Shown piece by piece: positions 1 through 9,090 of a stretch of DNA of 43,353 bases; the first letter of the stretch is position 1, and the number at the start of each line of letters is the position of its first letter. Under the pieces are notes generated by a model. It saw nothing but the letters and a program-made list of their open reading frames with translations, was not told where the DNA came from and did no database searches. Source of the stretch: Clostridiales bacterium (GTDB taxonomy: Bacteria; Bacillota; Clostridia; Saccharofermentanales; Saccharofermentanaceae); the NCBI GenBank assembly GCA_017515465.1, contig JAFWFV010000032.1, positions 1 to 43,353 on the forward strand, in the 5' to 3' direction. A program made the position numbers and the translations under genes.

Positions 1-65
1 GAAGGCTTATCGCTTGGAATGTAACGGCAGAGATATGCGCAAAACAGAATAAACTGATTCTATAG
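1..65 (+). other. Possible 3' end of a plus-strand gene cut by the window edge
   Basis: Two plus-strand frames are open from the edge. One stops at TAA 50-52 after 16 codons, the other at TAG 63-65 after 20 codons. Either could be the tail of a gene that lies to the left. The second looks slightly more protein-like and ends about 26 bases before a terminator-like hairpin, which is typical spacing. No product can be named from so few residues, and a purely non-coding stretch is also possible. Confidence 0.25.
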
Positions 66-90
66 CGTCACTCCGTGCCGCGTGAAGCGG

Positions 91-128
91 AACAGCATGC
101 CGTTCTATCGGAATCGGCATGCTGTTTT
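91..128 (+). terminator. Terminator-like hairpin, possibly bidirectional
   Basis: A perfect 12-bp inverted repeat (arms 91-102 and 115-126, 12-base loop) carries the core CAGCATGCCG and is followed on the plus strand by TTTT. It lies between the possible plus-strand gene end at 52 or 65 and the minus-strand methyltransferase remnant, whose reading frame runs into it. It fits a Rho-independent terminator for a gene entering from the left. The T-tract is short, so strength is uncertain. Confidence 0.55.
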
Positions 129-482
129 AGCGGAATTTGCATGCAGCAGGGATGCACATGCCCAGACAGCATCGAATTCATCGATATAATTCAGCTCTTC
201 AGCCTTTATACACCTAACTTCTGTCTTCAGCAGTTCTTCTGCTTTCTTGCATATCTCTTCTGATGGATCAACAGCAAGGACTCTATAGCCTTTACTTGTA
301 AAATACTTACTGTCTCGTCCGCTCCCGCATCCCAGATCGAGGATGTAACTGCCTGGCTCTATATAGCTCTCGAAGATCTCATAAAGCGATGCCATATCTG
401 CATTGACTGATGAATTGATAAACAGATCAGAGCGGGTGTTATAGTAATCAATTGATCTGTTTATGTGTTCTTTACGTTCCAT
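105..482 (-). pseudogene. Class I SAM-dependent methyltransferase, C-terminally truncated
   Basis: The frame encodes the N-terminal half of a small class I methyltransferase (Methyltransf_25-like). The SAM-binding loop reads ILDLGCGSGRDSKYF near residues 48-62, an acidic strand (VLAVDPSEE) follows, and the motif VWACASLLH comes near residue 110. Related proteins normally continue for about 80-90 more residues. Here homology stops right after SLLH and the frame ends 12 residues later inside a hairpin. The ATG at 482 was chosen because it overlaps the end of the HNH gene by 22 bases, suggesting translational coupling; the longer frame to 548 only shadows that gene. Loss of the C-terminal half makes it a probable pseudogene, cut by a deletion or rearrangement at about 140-150. 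The original substrate is unknown. Confidence 0.75.
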
Positions 483-1621
483 ATCTGATACCCCTGACGT
501 TTTGCTGAATCGTATATAGGCCTCATATTCTGTTCCAGCACATTGCAAAAGATCTCTCTTGTATTACCAGATCTGTACAGTTCCTGCTGAGCCCAGATGG
601 AGTGCAGATTGTCCTTAAAGCAGTTTTTATACAGATCGTATATACCACTTCTTGAGAATACTAGATCGTACAGAATGAACTGATTATCAGCAAATTTTCC
701 GAAAAACTTATCCCATTCCGGCAACTTGTTGCTCTTGCTTGAATTAAGGGAAGAATCCATCGGTGTTAGATTCCATAGTTCATCGTTCATTACGAACGAC
801 CAGGGAACAAAATGATCAACATCAAATGCCGTAGGATCGATGTTTTTTCCTGTATAGATATCCATAACCGGATGCACATCCATAATACCATTCCAGAGCT
901 TGCGGACTCTCTCAAGTTTTCTCACATTGTCGCCTGCTCTGAGTTTATAAACTAGTCCCGGAACTTCAGGATTGTTGTTTTGCAGCCACTTTAATTTCTC
1001 ATACTGTATCCAGCCCAGGATCTCAACTGAATTGTCGTTTATCATGTTGATCCAGTCAGGATCAAATATCACTATCCTGTTTAGTCCGCCGCCTTCACCA
1101 AATATGTACGGAAGCTTGGCTATATCGCTATTAAACTGCTGAATATATGAAATCAGAATGGAACGTTTCTCCCAGTTAACACTTTGACCATGGTTTTCGA
1201 AAAAGCCTGCCAGGGCTCTGTATGGAACCATGTTAGTAAGCTGGATCTTCTCGCTATGCAGCTCCTTATTATGTTTTCTAAAAGCATCCTTTATCTCACT
1301 CTTTGAGGCACTGCTTGCTAAATCACTTAACTCTTTCAGATGATTGATCGCTCTCTCCAAACCGTCACGAGCTTCTCCATTGACGATGCCACTTAAATGA
1401 ATGTGATATTCGACTACTGAATACCATGCATTGGCAATCATTTCATTAATGATCTCATCAAAAGTTGTCTCTACAACATTTTCATTAATGAGATTAACGA
1501 TTGCCTCAAGCCAATAGAACTTGTAGCAGTACGACGGATCTTTGAGCATCCTTGCAAATGAATCAACCTCAAGGATGTTATAGTATTTCCCGTCTATTGA
1601 TAGTGCAAAATCATTACCCAT
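461..1621 (-). CDS. HNH endonuclease-domain protein
   Basis: The 386-residue protein has a helical N-terminal two thirds and a C-terminal HNH nuclease motif. The ββα-metal core is visible as [10 protein letters not shown] (residues 267-276), N284 in ELWNL, and [11 protein letters not shown] (291-301), giving the D-H...N...N/K pattern. The second Cys-x-x-Cys zinc site of many HNH proteins is absent; MDSSLNSSK stands where C-x-x-C often occurs, so it resembles the zinc-free HNH_4 style. It starts inside the end of the DUF1653 gene (8-base overlap, ATGGGTAA) and its own end overlaps the methyltransferase start, so it is the third gene of a coupled operon. It probably cuts DNA in defence or repair. 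The target is not evident, and I see no helicase or specificity subunit in the window. Confidence 0.75.
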   Translation of the reverse strand: MGNDFALSIDGKYYNILEVDSFARMLKDPSYCYKFYWLEAIVNLINENVVETTFDEIINEMIANAWYSVVEYHIHLSGIVNGEARDGLERAINHLKELSDLASSASKSEIKDAFRKHNKELHSEKIQLTNMVPYRALAGFFENHGQSVNWEKRSILISYIQQFNSDIAKLPYIFGEGGGLNRIVIFDPDWINMINDNSVEILGWIQYEKLKWLQNNNPEVPGLVYKLRAGDNVRKLERVRKLWNGIMDVHPVMDIYTGKNIDPTAFDVDHFVPWSFVMNDELWNLTPMDSSLNSSKSNKLPEWDKFFGKFADNQFILYDLVFSRSGIYDLYKNCFKDNLHSIWAQQELYRSGNTREIFCNVLEQNMRPIYDSAKRQGYQIWNVKNT

Positions 1622-2417
1622 TTATCGCTCCTTCATACACCTCAAACCTGTACTTCTGTTTTATGTCAGGATATTTATCGTGGTCGACTTCTGCCATGAA
1701 CATGGCAAGGGGCCTGGCGTAGGTTTTGTGGTCGCCGTAGAGGGCCTGGTAGATCATGAGTTCTTCTTCTGTTTCGGTGTGTGTGGCAACACCGATGATC
1801 TTGTAGAGATATGTGTTGCCTGTGCTGTCCAGTTCACGCTTGAAGTGCCGGACGATAGTTCCGGGCTGGGGGATCTCTCTGGTGTATGTTTTCTTTTTAT
1901 TGGGGTTGTAGTGGTAAGCACCATCCCTGTACTCGAGATAGTCTGTGGTAGTCCTGTTGATCAGGTCTACTGCCATGTTGTCGTGCTGACCCATGAACCA
2001 GTAGTAGTGATCTCCCAGGATCAGGTATTCGTTCTTATGGCTGTAGAAATAGCCTGTGACGGATCTGGTCTTCATGGTCTGTACAAATCTCTCGTAGAGG
2101 ATCTGGTCCTCCTCCGATAGTCTTGATTTCACCAGGTATTCATGGGGAGCTGACTTGGCGTAGGTCTTTGCAAATGTCCATTCGTGGCTTTCTGCGAATG
2201 ATCTGGCTTCTTCTATCGTGAATGCAGCTGCGTTATCTTCACGGATACGTTCTGATTCTATAATTTTCAGTTTTTCTTTTGCCTGCTCCATTGTGCCGAA
2301 CCGGACCGGTTTCCAGTTTTCTATGTGAGGCTGGCAGGTTCCGCCTGCGTCATCGTAGAAGAGGCCGAATTGAGGTTTACCGTTGTTGTCTGTTTCTTTT
2401 ATGTAGAGCTTTGACAT
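1614..2417 (-). CDS. DUF1653 domain protein
   Basis: This 267-residue cytoplasmic protein has a variable N-terminal part (residues 1-185) and a C-terminal DUF1653 domain. The latter is recognised from [37 protein letters not shown] and the late [11 protein letters not shown] segment (about 187-262), the usual 60-70 residue core. DUF1653 has no assigned reaction. Here it lies between a J-domain-like protein (4-base gap upstream) and an HNH nuclease (8-base overlap downstream), so it is presumably made with them. The N-terminal part is rich in aromatic and charged residues and matches nothing I recognise. Confidence 0.7.
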   Translation of the reverse strand: MSKLYIKETDNNGKPQFGLFYDDAGGTCQPHIENWKPVRFGTMEQAKEKLKIIESERIREDNAAAFTIEEARSFAESHEWTFAKTYAKSAPHEYLVKSRLSEEDQILYERFVQTMKTRSVTGYFYSHKNEYLILGDHYYWFMGQHDNMAVDLINRTTTDYLEYRDGAYHYNPNKKKTYTREIPQPGTIVRHFKRELDSTGNTYLYKIIGVATHTETEEELMIYQALYGDHKTYARPLAMFMAEVDHDKYPDIKQKYRFEVYEGAING

Positions 2418-2421
2418 ACGG

Positions 2422-3207
2422 TTAAACCCGTGACCATGTTATTGAGGAACCACCTTCTGAGAGCAGGTCGTCTAATGTGGTTGTAAGTTCGCTGCTATAG
2501 TTTTTTTGCTCATCGATAAGCTGATGCAGTATATGTTTCTTTTCTGCTGTTCTTTCCGGAGACATTAACAGTTCCAGATAAGTATAGGGTTCACTGGTGA
2601 TGACTTCATTGATCTCTGCTTCCAGATCGGCGATCCTCTCATCCAGATCGTTGATCTCCGGCACTTCTAACTCCTCACCGTTTTCGATCAGCATATCTCT
2701 GAGCGTATATACCAGATTGGTCAGTTCATCGTCATCGTTAGCTCTGTAGGCAGCCACTATCCGCTCCCATAATGCGTGGAATTCTTCATTTTCCAGCGTC
2801 AGATTATTGAAATCCGGATGCAGGGCCATGGCCAGTTTCCCGTAGATCCATTTTGCTCTTTCCACCTTATCCGGAGGTGTTGTTGTGGATCTGTCAGCTA
2901 TCTCCTTATCCCTGATCATGTCCTGAAGTTCTGCATCGTAATCAGCCACAAAAATATCGATCAATGGTTGTATATCTTCTACATATATTTCTTCACCGAG
3001 ACTAATTAGGTTCTCGCAGCAGCTGATCATCTTTTCCTTTTTGATGCATTCGATCATGAGGCCGATCAGCTCGATCATGAGGTCACCAAACTCCCTCAGA
3101 TATGCAATGTTGATCGATTCAGCTTCCTTGACCACCCTGTCACGTTTCAGCAGGAGTTCTTCGTACTTTTCGTACTGTCCGTTGTCTATTCTGACCGATT
3201 CATCCAT
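2422..3207 (-). CDS. J-domain-like protein with HPD motif
   Basis: The ATG at 3207 is preceded at 5-7 bases by GGAGGTG; the frame is open to 3225 but that stretch contains the ribosome-binding site. The 261-residue protein is strongly charged and helical. Residues 115-165 look like a J domain: a helix ending [12 protein letters not shown], in which H130-P131-D132 is the invariant HPD loop, then a second helix [18 protein letters not shown]. Coiled-coil-like helices flank it (residues 15-60 and 180-245). A J-domain protein would recruit an Hsp70 (DnaK). It is first in the operon with DUF1653, HNH and methyltransferase genes, so it may be a co-chaperone or a repurposed J-like scaffold for them. 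The partner is unknown. Confidence 0.6.
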   Translation of the reverse strand: MDESVRIDNGQYEKYEELLLKRDRVVKEAESINIAYLREFGDLMIELIGLMIECIKKEKMISCCENLISLGEEIYVEDIQPLIDIFVADYDAELQDMIRDKEIADRSTTTPPDKVERAKWIYGKLAMALHPDFNNLTLENEEFHALWERIVAAYRANDDDELTNLVYTLRDMLIENGEELEVPEINDLDERIADLEAEINEVITSEPYTYLELLMSPERTAEKKHILHQLIDEQKNYSSELTTTLDDLLSEGGSSITWSRV

Positions 3208-3245
3208 AATGCACCTCCAGATCATAGAGAGAAGTAAGATGTATG

Positions 3246-3258
3246 TTATCTATTATAC
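3246..3258 (-). promoter_or_regulatory. Promoter of the J-like/DUF1653/HNH operon
   Basis: On the minus strand a perfect TATAAT occupies 3258-3253 within GGGGTATAATAG. It predicts a start near 3246 and a 38-base leader before the ATG at 3207. It sits in the 83-base gap after the exonuclease gene, so the four downstream genes can be expressed separately from the exonuclease pair. No clear -35 box was seen. Confidence 0.5.
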
Positions 3259-3290
3259 CCCGTCGACTACATCCTTTCGACATATAGACC

Positions 3291-3947
3291 TCAGCAATTC
3301 CTGGTATATCTGCAGTCAGGATAGCCTGCGCAGCCCAGGAAATCACCATAGATGCCTGATCTGCGCCTGAGGAGATTGCCGCACTTGGGGCAGACAGGGA
3401 CTTTCCTGGCAGCCTCAGAAGGGTTTGCCATCTCCTCCAGGAGGTGATCGTAGACCTGTTTGTTGATGTGGCAATCGGCGAAGGCACGGTGTGCTCCCGC
3501 ATAGGAGATGTTGTAGTGACTTGCCAGGGATTCCAGGGAATGGCTGGGTATGTCAGGAAGGTATCTCCTGGCCAGGATCAAGGTATCTACGAGGTCGTTG
3601 CCTAATGTTTTTCCGAGCAGGTTCTCTGAATCACGCTGGATGAACTTCATGTCGAAGTTCCTGATGTTGTGACCAATGAGGGTATAGCTTCCTGCAAAGT
3701 GTATGAAATCCTTCAGGGCATGTTCTATCCCCGGAGCATCCTGCACCATGTCATCTGTAATGCCGTTAACGCTGCTGGCATAGTACGGGATGTGTATCCC
3801 GGGATTTACCAGCGTGGAGAACTCATCCTCTATCCTGTTGTTTATTACCTTTAGACCTGATATCTCAATGATGCGGTCGGACTCTGTGGACAGACCCGTC
3901 GTCTCCAGATCGAACAGGACGTAGTCAGAACATCGTTCCTGGAGCAT
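3291..3947 (-). CDS. DEDDh 3'-5' exonuclease with C-terminal topoisomerase-type zinc ribbon
   Basis: The 218-residue protein begins with a DnaQ/PolC-epsilon-like exonuclease. ExoI is FDLETTGL (D13, E15), ExoII lies in [13 protein letters not shown], and ExoIII is [11 protein letters not shown], giving the DEDDh set. After about residue 180 a C4 zinc ribbon of the type found at topoisomerase I C-termini follows: CPKCGNLL then [12 protein letters not shown]. That module usually binds DNA and probably holds the nuclease on its substrate. The start codon shares one base with the stop of the upstream 87-residue gene (TGATG), so the two are coupled. Processing of DNA ends in repair is the likely role; RNA trimming cannot be excluded. 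Confidence 0.85.
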   Translation of the reverse strand: MLQERCSDYVLFDLETTGLSTESDRIIEISGLKVINNRIEDEFSTLVNPGIHIPYYASSVNGITDDMVQDAPGIEHALKDFIHFAGSYTLIGHNIRNFDMKFIQRDSENLLGKTLGNDLVDTLILARRYLPDIPSHSLESLASHYNISYAGAHRAFADCHINKQVYDHLLEEMANPSEAARKVPVCPKCGNLLRRRSGIYGDFLGCAGYPDCRYTRNC

Positions 3948-4210
3948 CAGTTCCCGTTCTGCTCCATGAGCTTTCTGATGAGGACTTCGAAGGCAGCGCC
4001 GGCGAAGAAGGCGTAGACGTTCTCGTCAACGATGCCGGGCTTGGGACGGAGGACTTCGGGGACGGTGTCGTTCTTGGCGTCCTGGAGCATTCTCTTTATT
4101 ACGGCTTCCAGTTCGCCGGTGGTGAGCCTCTCATGCTTTGCCCTGCCCATGGCTCTGAGCTGGTCGGGTGTTGCCTCTGCCATAAAAGCTGCTTCGTCAG
4201 ATCTACTCAT
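3947..4210 (-). CDS. Small acidic/helical protein of unknown function
   Basis: The ATG at 4210 follows GAGAGG at normal spacing; an in-frame GTG at 4219 overlaps the ribosome-binding site and was not chosen. The 87-residue product is helical and soluble, has no cysteines or signal peptide, and carries no motif I recognise. It overlaps the exonuclease start by one base, so it is probably co-translated with it and may act with it. The gene is first in its transcript, downstream of an AT-rich divergent region shared with the clostripain gene. Confidence 0.65.
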   Translation of the reverse strand: MSRSDEAAFMAEATPDQLRAMGRAKHERLTTGELEAVIKRMLQDAKNDTVPEVLRPKPGIVDENVYAFFAGAAFEVLIRKLMEQNGN

Positions 4211-4406
4211 AAGGTGCACCTCTCTTTGTGTATGTTAATTAATTTTAATATATATGCTTATATTTTACTGTACGGAAGGAGGAAACTGTAGGGGGCTTTC
4301 TTATTTCCACCAATATTCATACATATTGGGGCGTTATGTTTGGCATTTGTAGCGGCTTTGAGGTTGGTATAATCAGCAATATATAAGGAATAAGGAAGGT
4401 GCGGAT
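4211..4406. promoter_or_regulatory. Divergent intergenic region with clostripain-gene promoter
   Basis: This 196-base AT-rich gap separates the minus-strand exonuclease pair from the plus-strand clostripain gene. On the plus strand an extended -10 (TGGTATAAT, hexamer 4368-4373) predicts a start near 4380. The ribosome-binding site GGAAGGTG follows before the ATG at 4407. On the minus strand the stretch around 4230-4265 is very AT-rich (TATATATTAAAATT) and probably carries the exonuclease promoter, but no single hexamer stands out. Confidence 0.55.
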
Positions 4407-6644
4407 ATGAGATCTTCTCGTTTTGTTGCAGTTTTTTTGAGCGTAGTATTATGTGCGTCCATGGTGTTTGGGTGCAGTATAGGGCCGAAGACCAGGACGA
4501 TCATGATGTACGGGATAGGGTCCAATCTGGAGTCTGCCAGAGGAGCTCTGACTTTTAACCTCCAGCAGATGACAGAGAGCGAGCTCTCATCAGATGTGAG
4601 GGTGATCGTCATGACGGGAGGAACGTCCAGATGGATAATGCCTGAGGGCATGACTGTTGACGGGTCAGGCGCTCCCGTTGAGGCTGACCCCTCCGTCAAG
4701 CAGATATGGGAGATCAGGAAGACAGATTCAGGCGAGAACAAGATGGTCCTGCTGGAGGACATGACGTCCCTTTCGGACCTCTACATGACGGATCAGGCGT
4801 GCCTGGAAGCTTTCCTGGGGTATTGTAAGTCCAACAGCTCCACGGATCTCTACGACCTGATACTCTGGGATCACGGATACGGCCCCCTGGGATACGGAAA
4901 CGACAGCACATATCCACTCATGGATACGGAATACGATGAGGTGCCCATGCCCCTGGAGCAGGTTGCAGCAGCTATTAAGAGTGCTGATTTCGGGGACTCT
5001 CTGGAGCTTTTAGACTTTGACGCCTGCCTCATGAGCAATGTGGAGGTATTAACTGCCCTGGCGGGAACTGCCAGATACATGGTCGCTTCCGCAGAGCAGG
5101 TTCCTGAATTCGGTCAGTACTACACCGACTGGATCTCAGCCGTTTCTGCTGACCCCTCCATGAGCGGTTTTGAGATAGGAAAGAAGATCGTTGACGATAC
5201 CATCGCCTTCTATAACTCCCCCGATTCAGTGGGATACGGCAGACCCTGCACCATGGCGGTCATGGATATGGATAAGGTAGCAGGTTCTCTCTTCGGACCC
5301 GTAGCGGAGTATACGTCCCTCCTGGCTTCTGATGCCTTTACGGGATCTGATGCCGATACATTTTATTCCAAGTTCCTTGCTGCACATAATGCCCACCCCT
5401 ACCAATGGGACGGAATCTACGACCTTACCGACATGGCGGCAAAACTTGCCTCAGGTGAGGATCAGTACTCGGCATTTACATCGCAGTTCAACTCCGTCCT
5501 GGCAGATGATGACATCTTCCATTTCGGACATACCCGGGACATCACGGACAGTTGCGGCATGAGCCTCTTCTTCCCCACCGGGGATGCCAAGAACTGCAAG
5601 AGATACATCCTGGCCATGGAATCACTGAGGTCTTATATCGATTCCGGGGCTTACGAAGACAAGGAAGTGAGGCTTTCCATACTGGACAACCAGATCAGGA
5701 TAGCAACGGGCTACGGGCTGGTCCGCAGCGTTGGTTATGCAGTATCAGATCTGGTATCCAGAGGAAGTGACAATGTTACATTCGATTCTGTTAAGGGCGT
5801 CTGGAGCATAACGGAGCAGCCCTCCGCCAAGAGCGTCGAATATGCCCATGAACACGGAGCCATGGTGGATACGGAAGGACTGAGATCACCCTGGGACAAC
5901 GGTGTATCAGTGCTAGTGGACAGGGCGGCAGGGTTCCTGGGAGGATCTGCCACCTCATGGATAGATTCAGTTGCCGCCAGGATCGCTGATGAGGTCAGGT
6001 CAGGCAATAACTGCGAACTGCCCTCCTCAGGAATATCAGGCGATCTTACGATCAGATCAGAGAGGAAATACATAGAAGAGGGAACGGTGGATGAAAAGAC
6101 TGAGCCCTACGATGCTGTGATCGGCAACATGTATTTCGATTCGGAATCGGACATCACTGACTTTGACGGTACATGGTATGCATTGTCAGACGTTTCAGGA
6201 CATAAGTATCTGACCAGCCTGATCACTACGGCAGCAGCTCCCGGGACGGGTACGATCGTGATAGTCATGCACAGGCCTGCGGAATCCTACGACGGAACGC
6301 CCTACTTCTACGATGTGGAAGGTGCCATAACAACGGCAATTGAGGACGGAAATGTGCGGATCACGGGCATCTATGAGGTCGAGGCAGGAGAATATAAGGA
6401 GATCGATCCCGAGGTCGCAGCTGCCTCCACCTTCTATACCGGATACCGTTCCGGAGGATACGGCATATTCAGGCTCAGCCCTGATTCAGAACTGGATATC
6501 GATGCGTCTGCCCCTGATCTGGGCCTGTCTGTTGTCTCCATGAAGATGGCTGAAATGGACGATGTGGATAGAGCCCGTCTGGCAACAGTTGGTACTGAAT
6601 ACAGGCACACCAACATCTACGGATATACGTCTGAGGCCGGCTGA
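4407..6644 (+). CDS. Clostripain-family (peptidase C11) lipoprotein
   Basis: The 745-residue precursor starts with a lipoprotein signal peptide ending VFGC (lipid-modified C23). A clostripain fold follows: MMYGIGSNLE near residue 33, the catalytic-His motif ILWDHGYGP (H156) and the catalytic-Cys motif LLDFDACLMSN (C207). These form the His-Cys dyad of caspase-like C11 enzymes, which cut after Arg or Lys, often after autoprocessing. The C-terminal 350 residues are unassigned and may bind substrate or wall. It probably degrades proteins at the cell surface. It stands alone on the plus strand, and its TGA directly abuts the stop of the converging TIR gene (TGATCA, 6642-6647) with no terminator between. 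Confidence 0.88.
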   Translation: MRSSRFVAVFLSVVLCASMVFGCSIGPKTRTIMMYGIGSNLESARGALTFNLQQMTESELSSDVRVIVMTGGTSRWIMPEGMTVDGSGAPVEADPSVKQIWEIRKTDSGENKMVLLEDMTSLSDLYMTDQACLEAFLGYCKSNSSTDLYDLILWDHGYGPLGYGNDSTYPLMDTEYDEVPMPLEQVAAAIKSADFGDSLELLDFDACLMSNVEVLTALAGTARYMVASAEQVPEFGQYYTDWISAVSADPSMSGFEIGKKIVDDTIAFYNSPDSVGYGRPCTMAVMDMDKVAGSLFGPVAEYTSLLASDAFTGSDADTFYSKFLAAHNAHPYQWDGIYDLTDMAAKLASGEDQYSAFTSQFNSVLADDDIFHFGHTRDITDSCGMSLFFPTGDAKNCKRYILAMESLRSYIDSGAYEDKEVRLSILDNQIRIATGYGLVRSVGYAVSDLVSRGSDNVTFDSVKGVWSITEQPSAKSVEYAHEHGAMVDTEGLRSPWDNGVSVLVDRAAGFLGGSATSWIDSVAARIADEVRSGNNCELPSSGISGDLTIRSERKYIEEGTVDEKTEPYDAVIGNMYFDSESDITDFDGTWYALSDVSGHKYLTSLITTAAAPGTGTIVIVMHRPAESYDGTPYFYDVEGAITTAIEDGNVRITGIYEVEAGEYKEIDPEVAAASTFYTGYRSGGYGIFRLSPDSELDIDASAPDLGLSVVSMKMAEMDDVDRARLATVGTEYRHTNIYGYTSEAG

Positions 6645-9080
6645 TCAGTTCAGTCCGTACTTCTCCCTGATGGACTCGTCGGGTTCGTAGCCGGACAGGA
6701 AGATATCTGCGTTGCTGATCAGCTCACTGTAGGTTACGGGCCTGATCAGATACCTGGCCGTCTCTTCGCCTTCGTTTAGTTCCATAACGGGGCAGCCCGT
6801 CTCAGGGTCGAATCCTGACAAGGCAAGATCCGAGATCTCGAACATGCTCCTGAAATGGGTATCGAACACCTTCATGCTCTCGGAGAGCAGGTAGTAGCAG
6901 CCGTTGGCCGGGTCCCAGAAGAATCCCCTGATATAGCCGTTGGGGTTATATATAGTCCTGATCACGTCATATGTTTCCATGTTGTATATGTATGCCGTGC
7001 CGTCCCAGAGCTGGAGGCAGAATAAGTCTGCACTGCTGCAGGGGATTATCTGAAATATGAGGCTGGCATCAAAGGAAGCTCCCGATCCCAGTGCACCCTG
7101 ACGCATCTGTTCGTATCTATCTTCTTCGATCAGGGGGTACTCCGCATATCGAGGTTCGCCCTCGTATCCCTGCATGAATTCAGTCTGACGTCTGACGTAG
7201 GTATTGATGTGGCTGCTGCCGCTTGCTGACAGGTAGAAGGTATCGTCCCTGTAGCAGAGGTTCACGCCATAGTTGCTGCTGAGATCAGCATCAGGCTTAT
7301 AAAAGCTTGCGTGCCCGCCCAGGATCCTGTAGCAGCCTTCCTGATCCAGGATGAGGAATATGCCGTTGCCGTCTGCAAAGGAGTCAGATATCCTGCCGTT
7401 TATGGTCACTGTATCGCTGAGGTTCAGGTCCTGATCCATCAGGTAGATCCTGGAATTGTTGTAGAATACGACGTCGCTGCCCATTGCCTCGATGCCGTAG
7501 ATCTCATCGTTAAAGGACACTGTCTGACATGTGCCGCCTGATGTATCCCACCTGTAGACATTGTCTTTTCCGTAATCAGAAGTTATTGAGGACATATATA
7601 TCATGCCGCCTGATACTGCCATGTTATCGACCGTGGCATTGTCCAGGGTCAGACGCTCCCTGATCTCGCCGGTCGTCATGTCAACGGAATATATCCTGGA
7701 ATTGGCAAAGTCAAAATCTCTGATGGTTATCCATGCTTCGTCCGTATCGAAGCAGCTGACCTCGGCTTCGTACCTGTCGCTTAATCCCTGGACCGTACGG
7801 GTGTCCAGTTCAGCGATCCTGCTGCCTCCCTTATAGATCCTAACTGTGTCATCAGTTACGAGGCCAAAACCTCCCTCCGGGTCTTTACTTTCGAAGAGGC
7901 GGCATTGGAAAGTTTCCAGATCCGTCAGTTCCAGAGTGCTCAGGCTGCAGTACTTGTAGCCTCCGCCGTCCTCACAGAATACGAAGCCCTGATCCCCGTC
8001 AAAGATGAAATAGCCGCCCTCTGCCTCACGGCAGGAATAAAGGATCTCACCCGTAATGGGATCTGCTATATATCTCACATGGTCGAATCCCAGGATGCTA
8101 ATGTATCTGCCCGAGGGGGATACTGTGAAGCTGCTGATGGAGCATGGCATCCTGATGTCTCCGAAGTTAGTGTATCTGTTGGGTATGGAATAGAGCCCCA
8201 GGGCGTTTATGAGCGCATTTACGGCAGGTTCGCTGAAGCCGTTCTCATCCGTATCAGGCAGTGCCAGCCGTGCGGCATAGACAGCCGCCTTCATGTTGCC
8301 GTCCCTGAGGAGGTTGTCAGATATGGCCGAAAGCGAGTCGGCATACTTCTGGCTTATTATCTCGTTCTGATGTTCGATCTCCCTGTTCTGGTCCTCTATC
8401 CTGCTGTTCTGGGCAGAGATCCTCACCAGGAAGAATACGCTTATAGCCAGCATTATGCCCAGCACGGCAAAGGCAGTCAGTGTCCTCCTCCACCGTCTCA
8501 GGTTCTGCTGACGTCTGTGCCTCTGATGGAGATCGTCGTAGCCGATCCCGAGGATGGCTGCCACAAGGCGCACCACGGCGTTATCTATCCTGCTGTTCCT
8601 CTCCCTGGTGCTTTCCCCCCTGCAGTCTGCTGCCAGGGGCTCTCTGGGGATGCGGGTAGTAAAGCTGTTGCCGTATCTGTCCGTTGCGGTGATGTCTTCG
8701 TACCGTAATATCTCAGGAAAAGCCTCCTCTGGCTCTCCTGATGCCAGTACCAGGAGGATGTGCTTCCTGTCCTTGATCTTTATGAATTCCTCTATCTCCC
8801 TCATGCACCAGACGGATCCCAGGTATTCCGGAGAACATATGGCGATCAGGTATTCAGAGTCGTAGAGTGCGGCATTTAATTCCTCCGAGAGATCCTCAGC
8901 AACGGCCAGCTCAGTCTCGTCCCTGAATATCCTGCCCAGGCCCTTGCGGCCAACTCTGGCCTCAACTGATCCGGGCAGACGGAAAGACTCCAGTTTCTTC
9001 TGGAGTCTTTCAGCTATCTCCCTGTCGGGTTCACAGTGCCTGTAGCTTATAAAGGCATCGTAACGCTTGCCTGATCCCAT
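6645..9080 (-). CDS. Membrane-anchored TIR-domain protein with beta-propeller-like C-terminus
   Basis: The 811-residue protein has an N-terminal TIR domain (residues 5-130): DAFISYRH, the BB-loop region FRDETELA, and CSPEYLGSVWCMREIEEF. E95 in WCxxE matches the catalytic glutamate of NAD-cleaving TIR domains. A basic stretch, one membrane helix (about 201-220) and a short Q/N-rich coiled coil (225-250) follow. The C-terminal 550 residues are repetitive beta-rich segments like WD40 or other propeller blades, presumably extracellular if the TIR faces the cytoplasm. The ATG lies 10 bases after the stop of the beta-helix surface protein with only weak GAGAG upstream, so the two are co-transcribed and probably coupled. 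It may be a receptor that signals through NAD hydrolysis or TIR assembly; a defence role is possible but unproven. Confidence 0.8.
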   Translation of the reverse strand: MGSGKRYDAFISYRHCEPDREIAERLQKKLESFRLPGSVEARVGRKGLGRIFRDETELAVAEDLSEELNAALYDSEYLIAICSPEYLGSVWCMREIEEFIKIKDRKHILLVLASGEPEEAFPEILRYEDITATDRYGNSFTTRIPREPLAADCRGESTRERNSRIDNAVVRLVAAILGIGYDDLHQRHRRQQNLRRWRRTLTAFAVLGIMLAISVFFLVRISAQNSRIEDQNREIEHQNEIISQKYADSLSAISDNLLRDGNMKAAVYAARLALPDTDENGFSEPAVNALINALGLYSIPNRYTNFGDIRMPCSISSFTVSPSGRYISILGFDHVRYIADPITGEILYSCREAEGGYFIFDGDQGFVFCEDGGGYKYCSLSTLELTDLETFQCRLFESKDPEGGFGLVTDDTVRIYKGGSRIAELDTRTVQGLSDRYEAEVSCFDTDEAWITIRDFDFANSRIYSVDMTTGEIRERLTLDNATVDNMAVSGGMIYMSSITSDYGKDNVYRWDTSGGTCQTVSFNDEIYGIEAMGSDVVFYNNSRIYLMDQDLNLSDTVTINGRISDSFADGNGIFLILDQEGCYRILGGHASFYKPDADLSSNYGVNLCYRDDTFYLSASGSSHINTYVRRQTEFMQGYEGEPRYAEYPLIEEDRYEQMRQGALGSGASFDASLIFQIIPCSSADLFCLQLWDGTAYIYNMETYDVIRTIYNPNGYIRGFFWDPANGCYYLLSESMKVFDTHFRSMFEISDLALSGFDPETGCPVMELNEGEETARYLIRPVTYSELISNADIFLSGYEPDESIREKYGLN

Positions 9081-9090
9081 TACTCTCAGA

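Noticed and set aside
91..128. Left-edge hairpin as an integron attC site
   Set aside because: The flanking RYYYAAC and GTTRRRY boxes of attC are not present, and no integrase or cassette array is seen.
7905..8708. 267-residue plus-strand frame opposite the TIR gene
   Set aside because: It is a shadow of the codon pattern of the TIR gene; no domain or ribosome-binding site.
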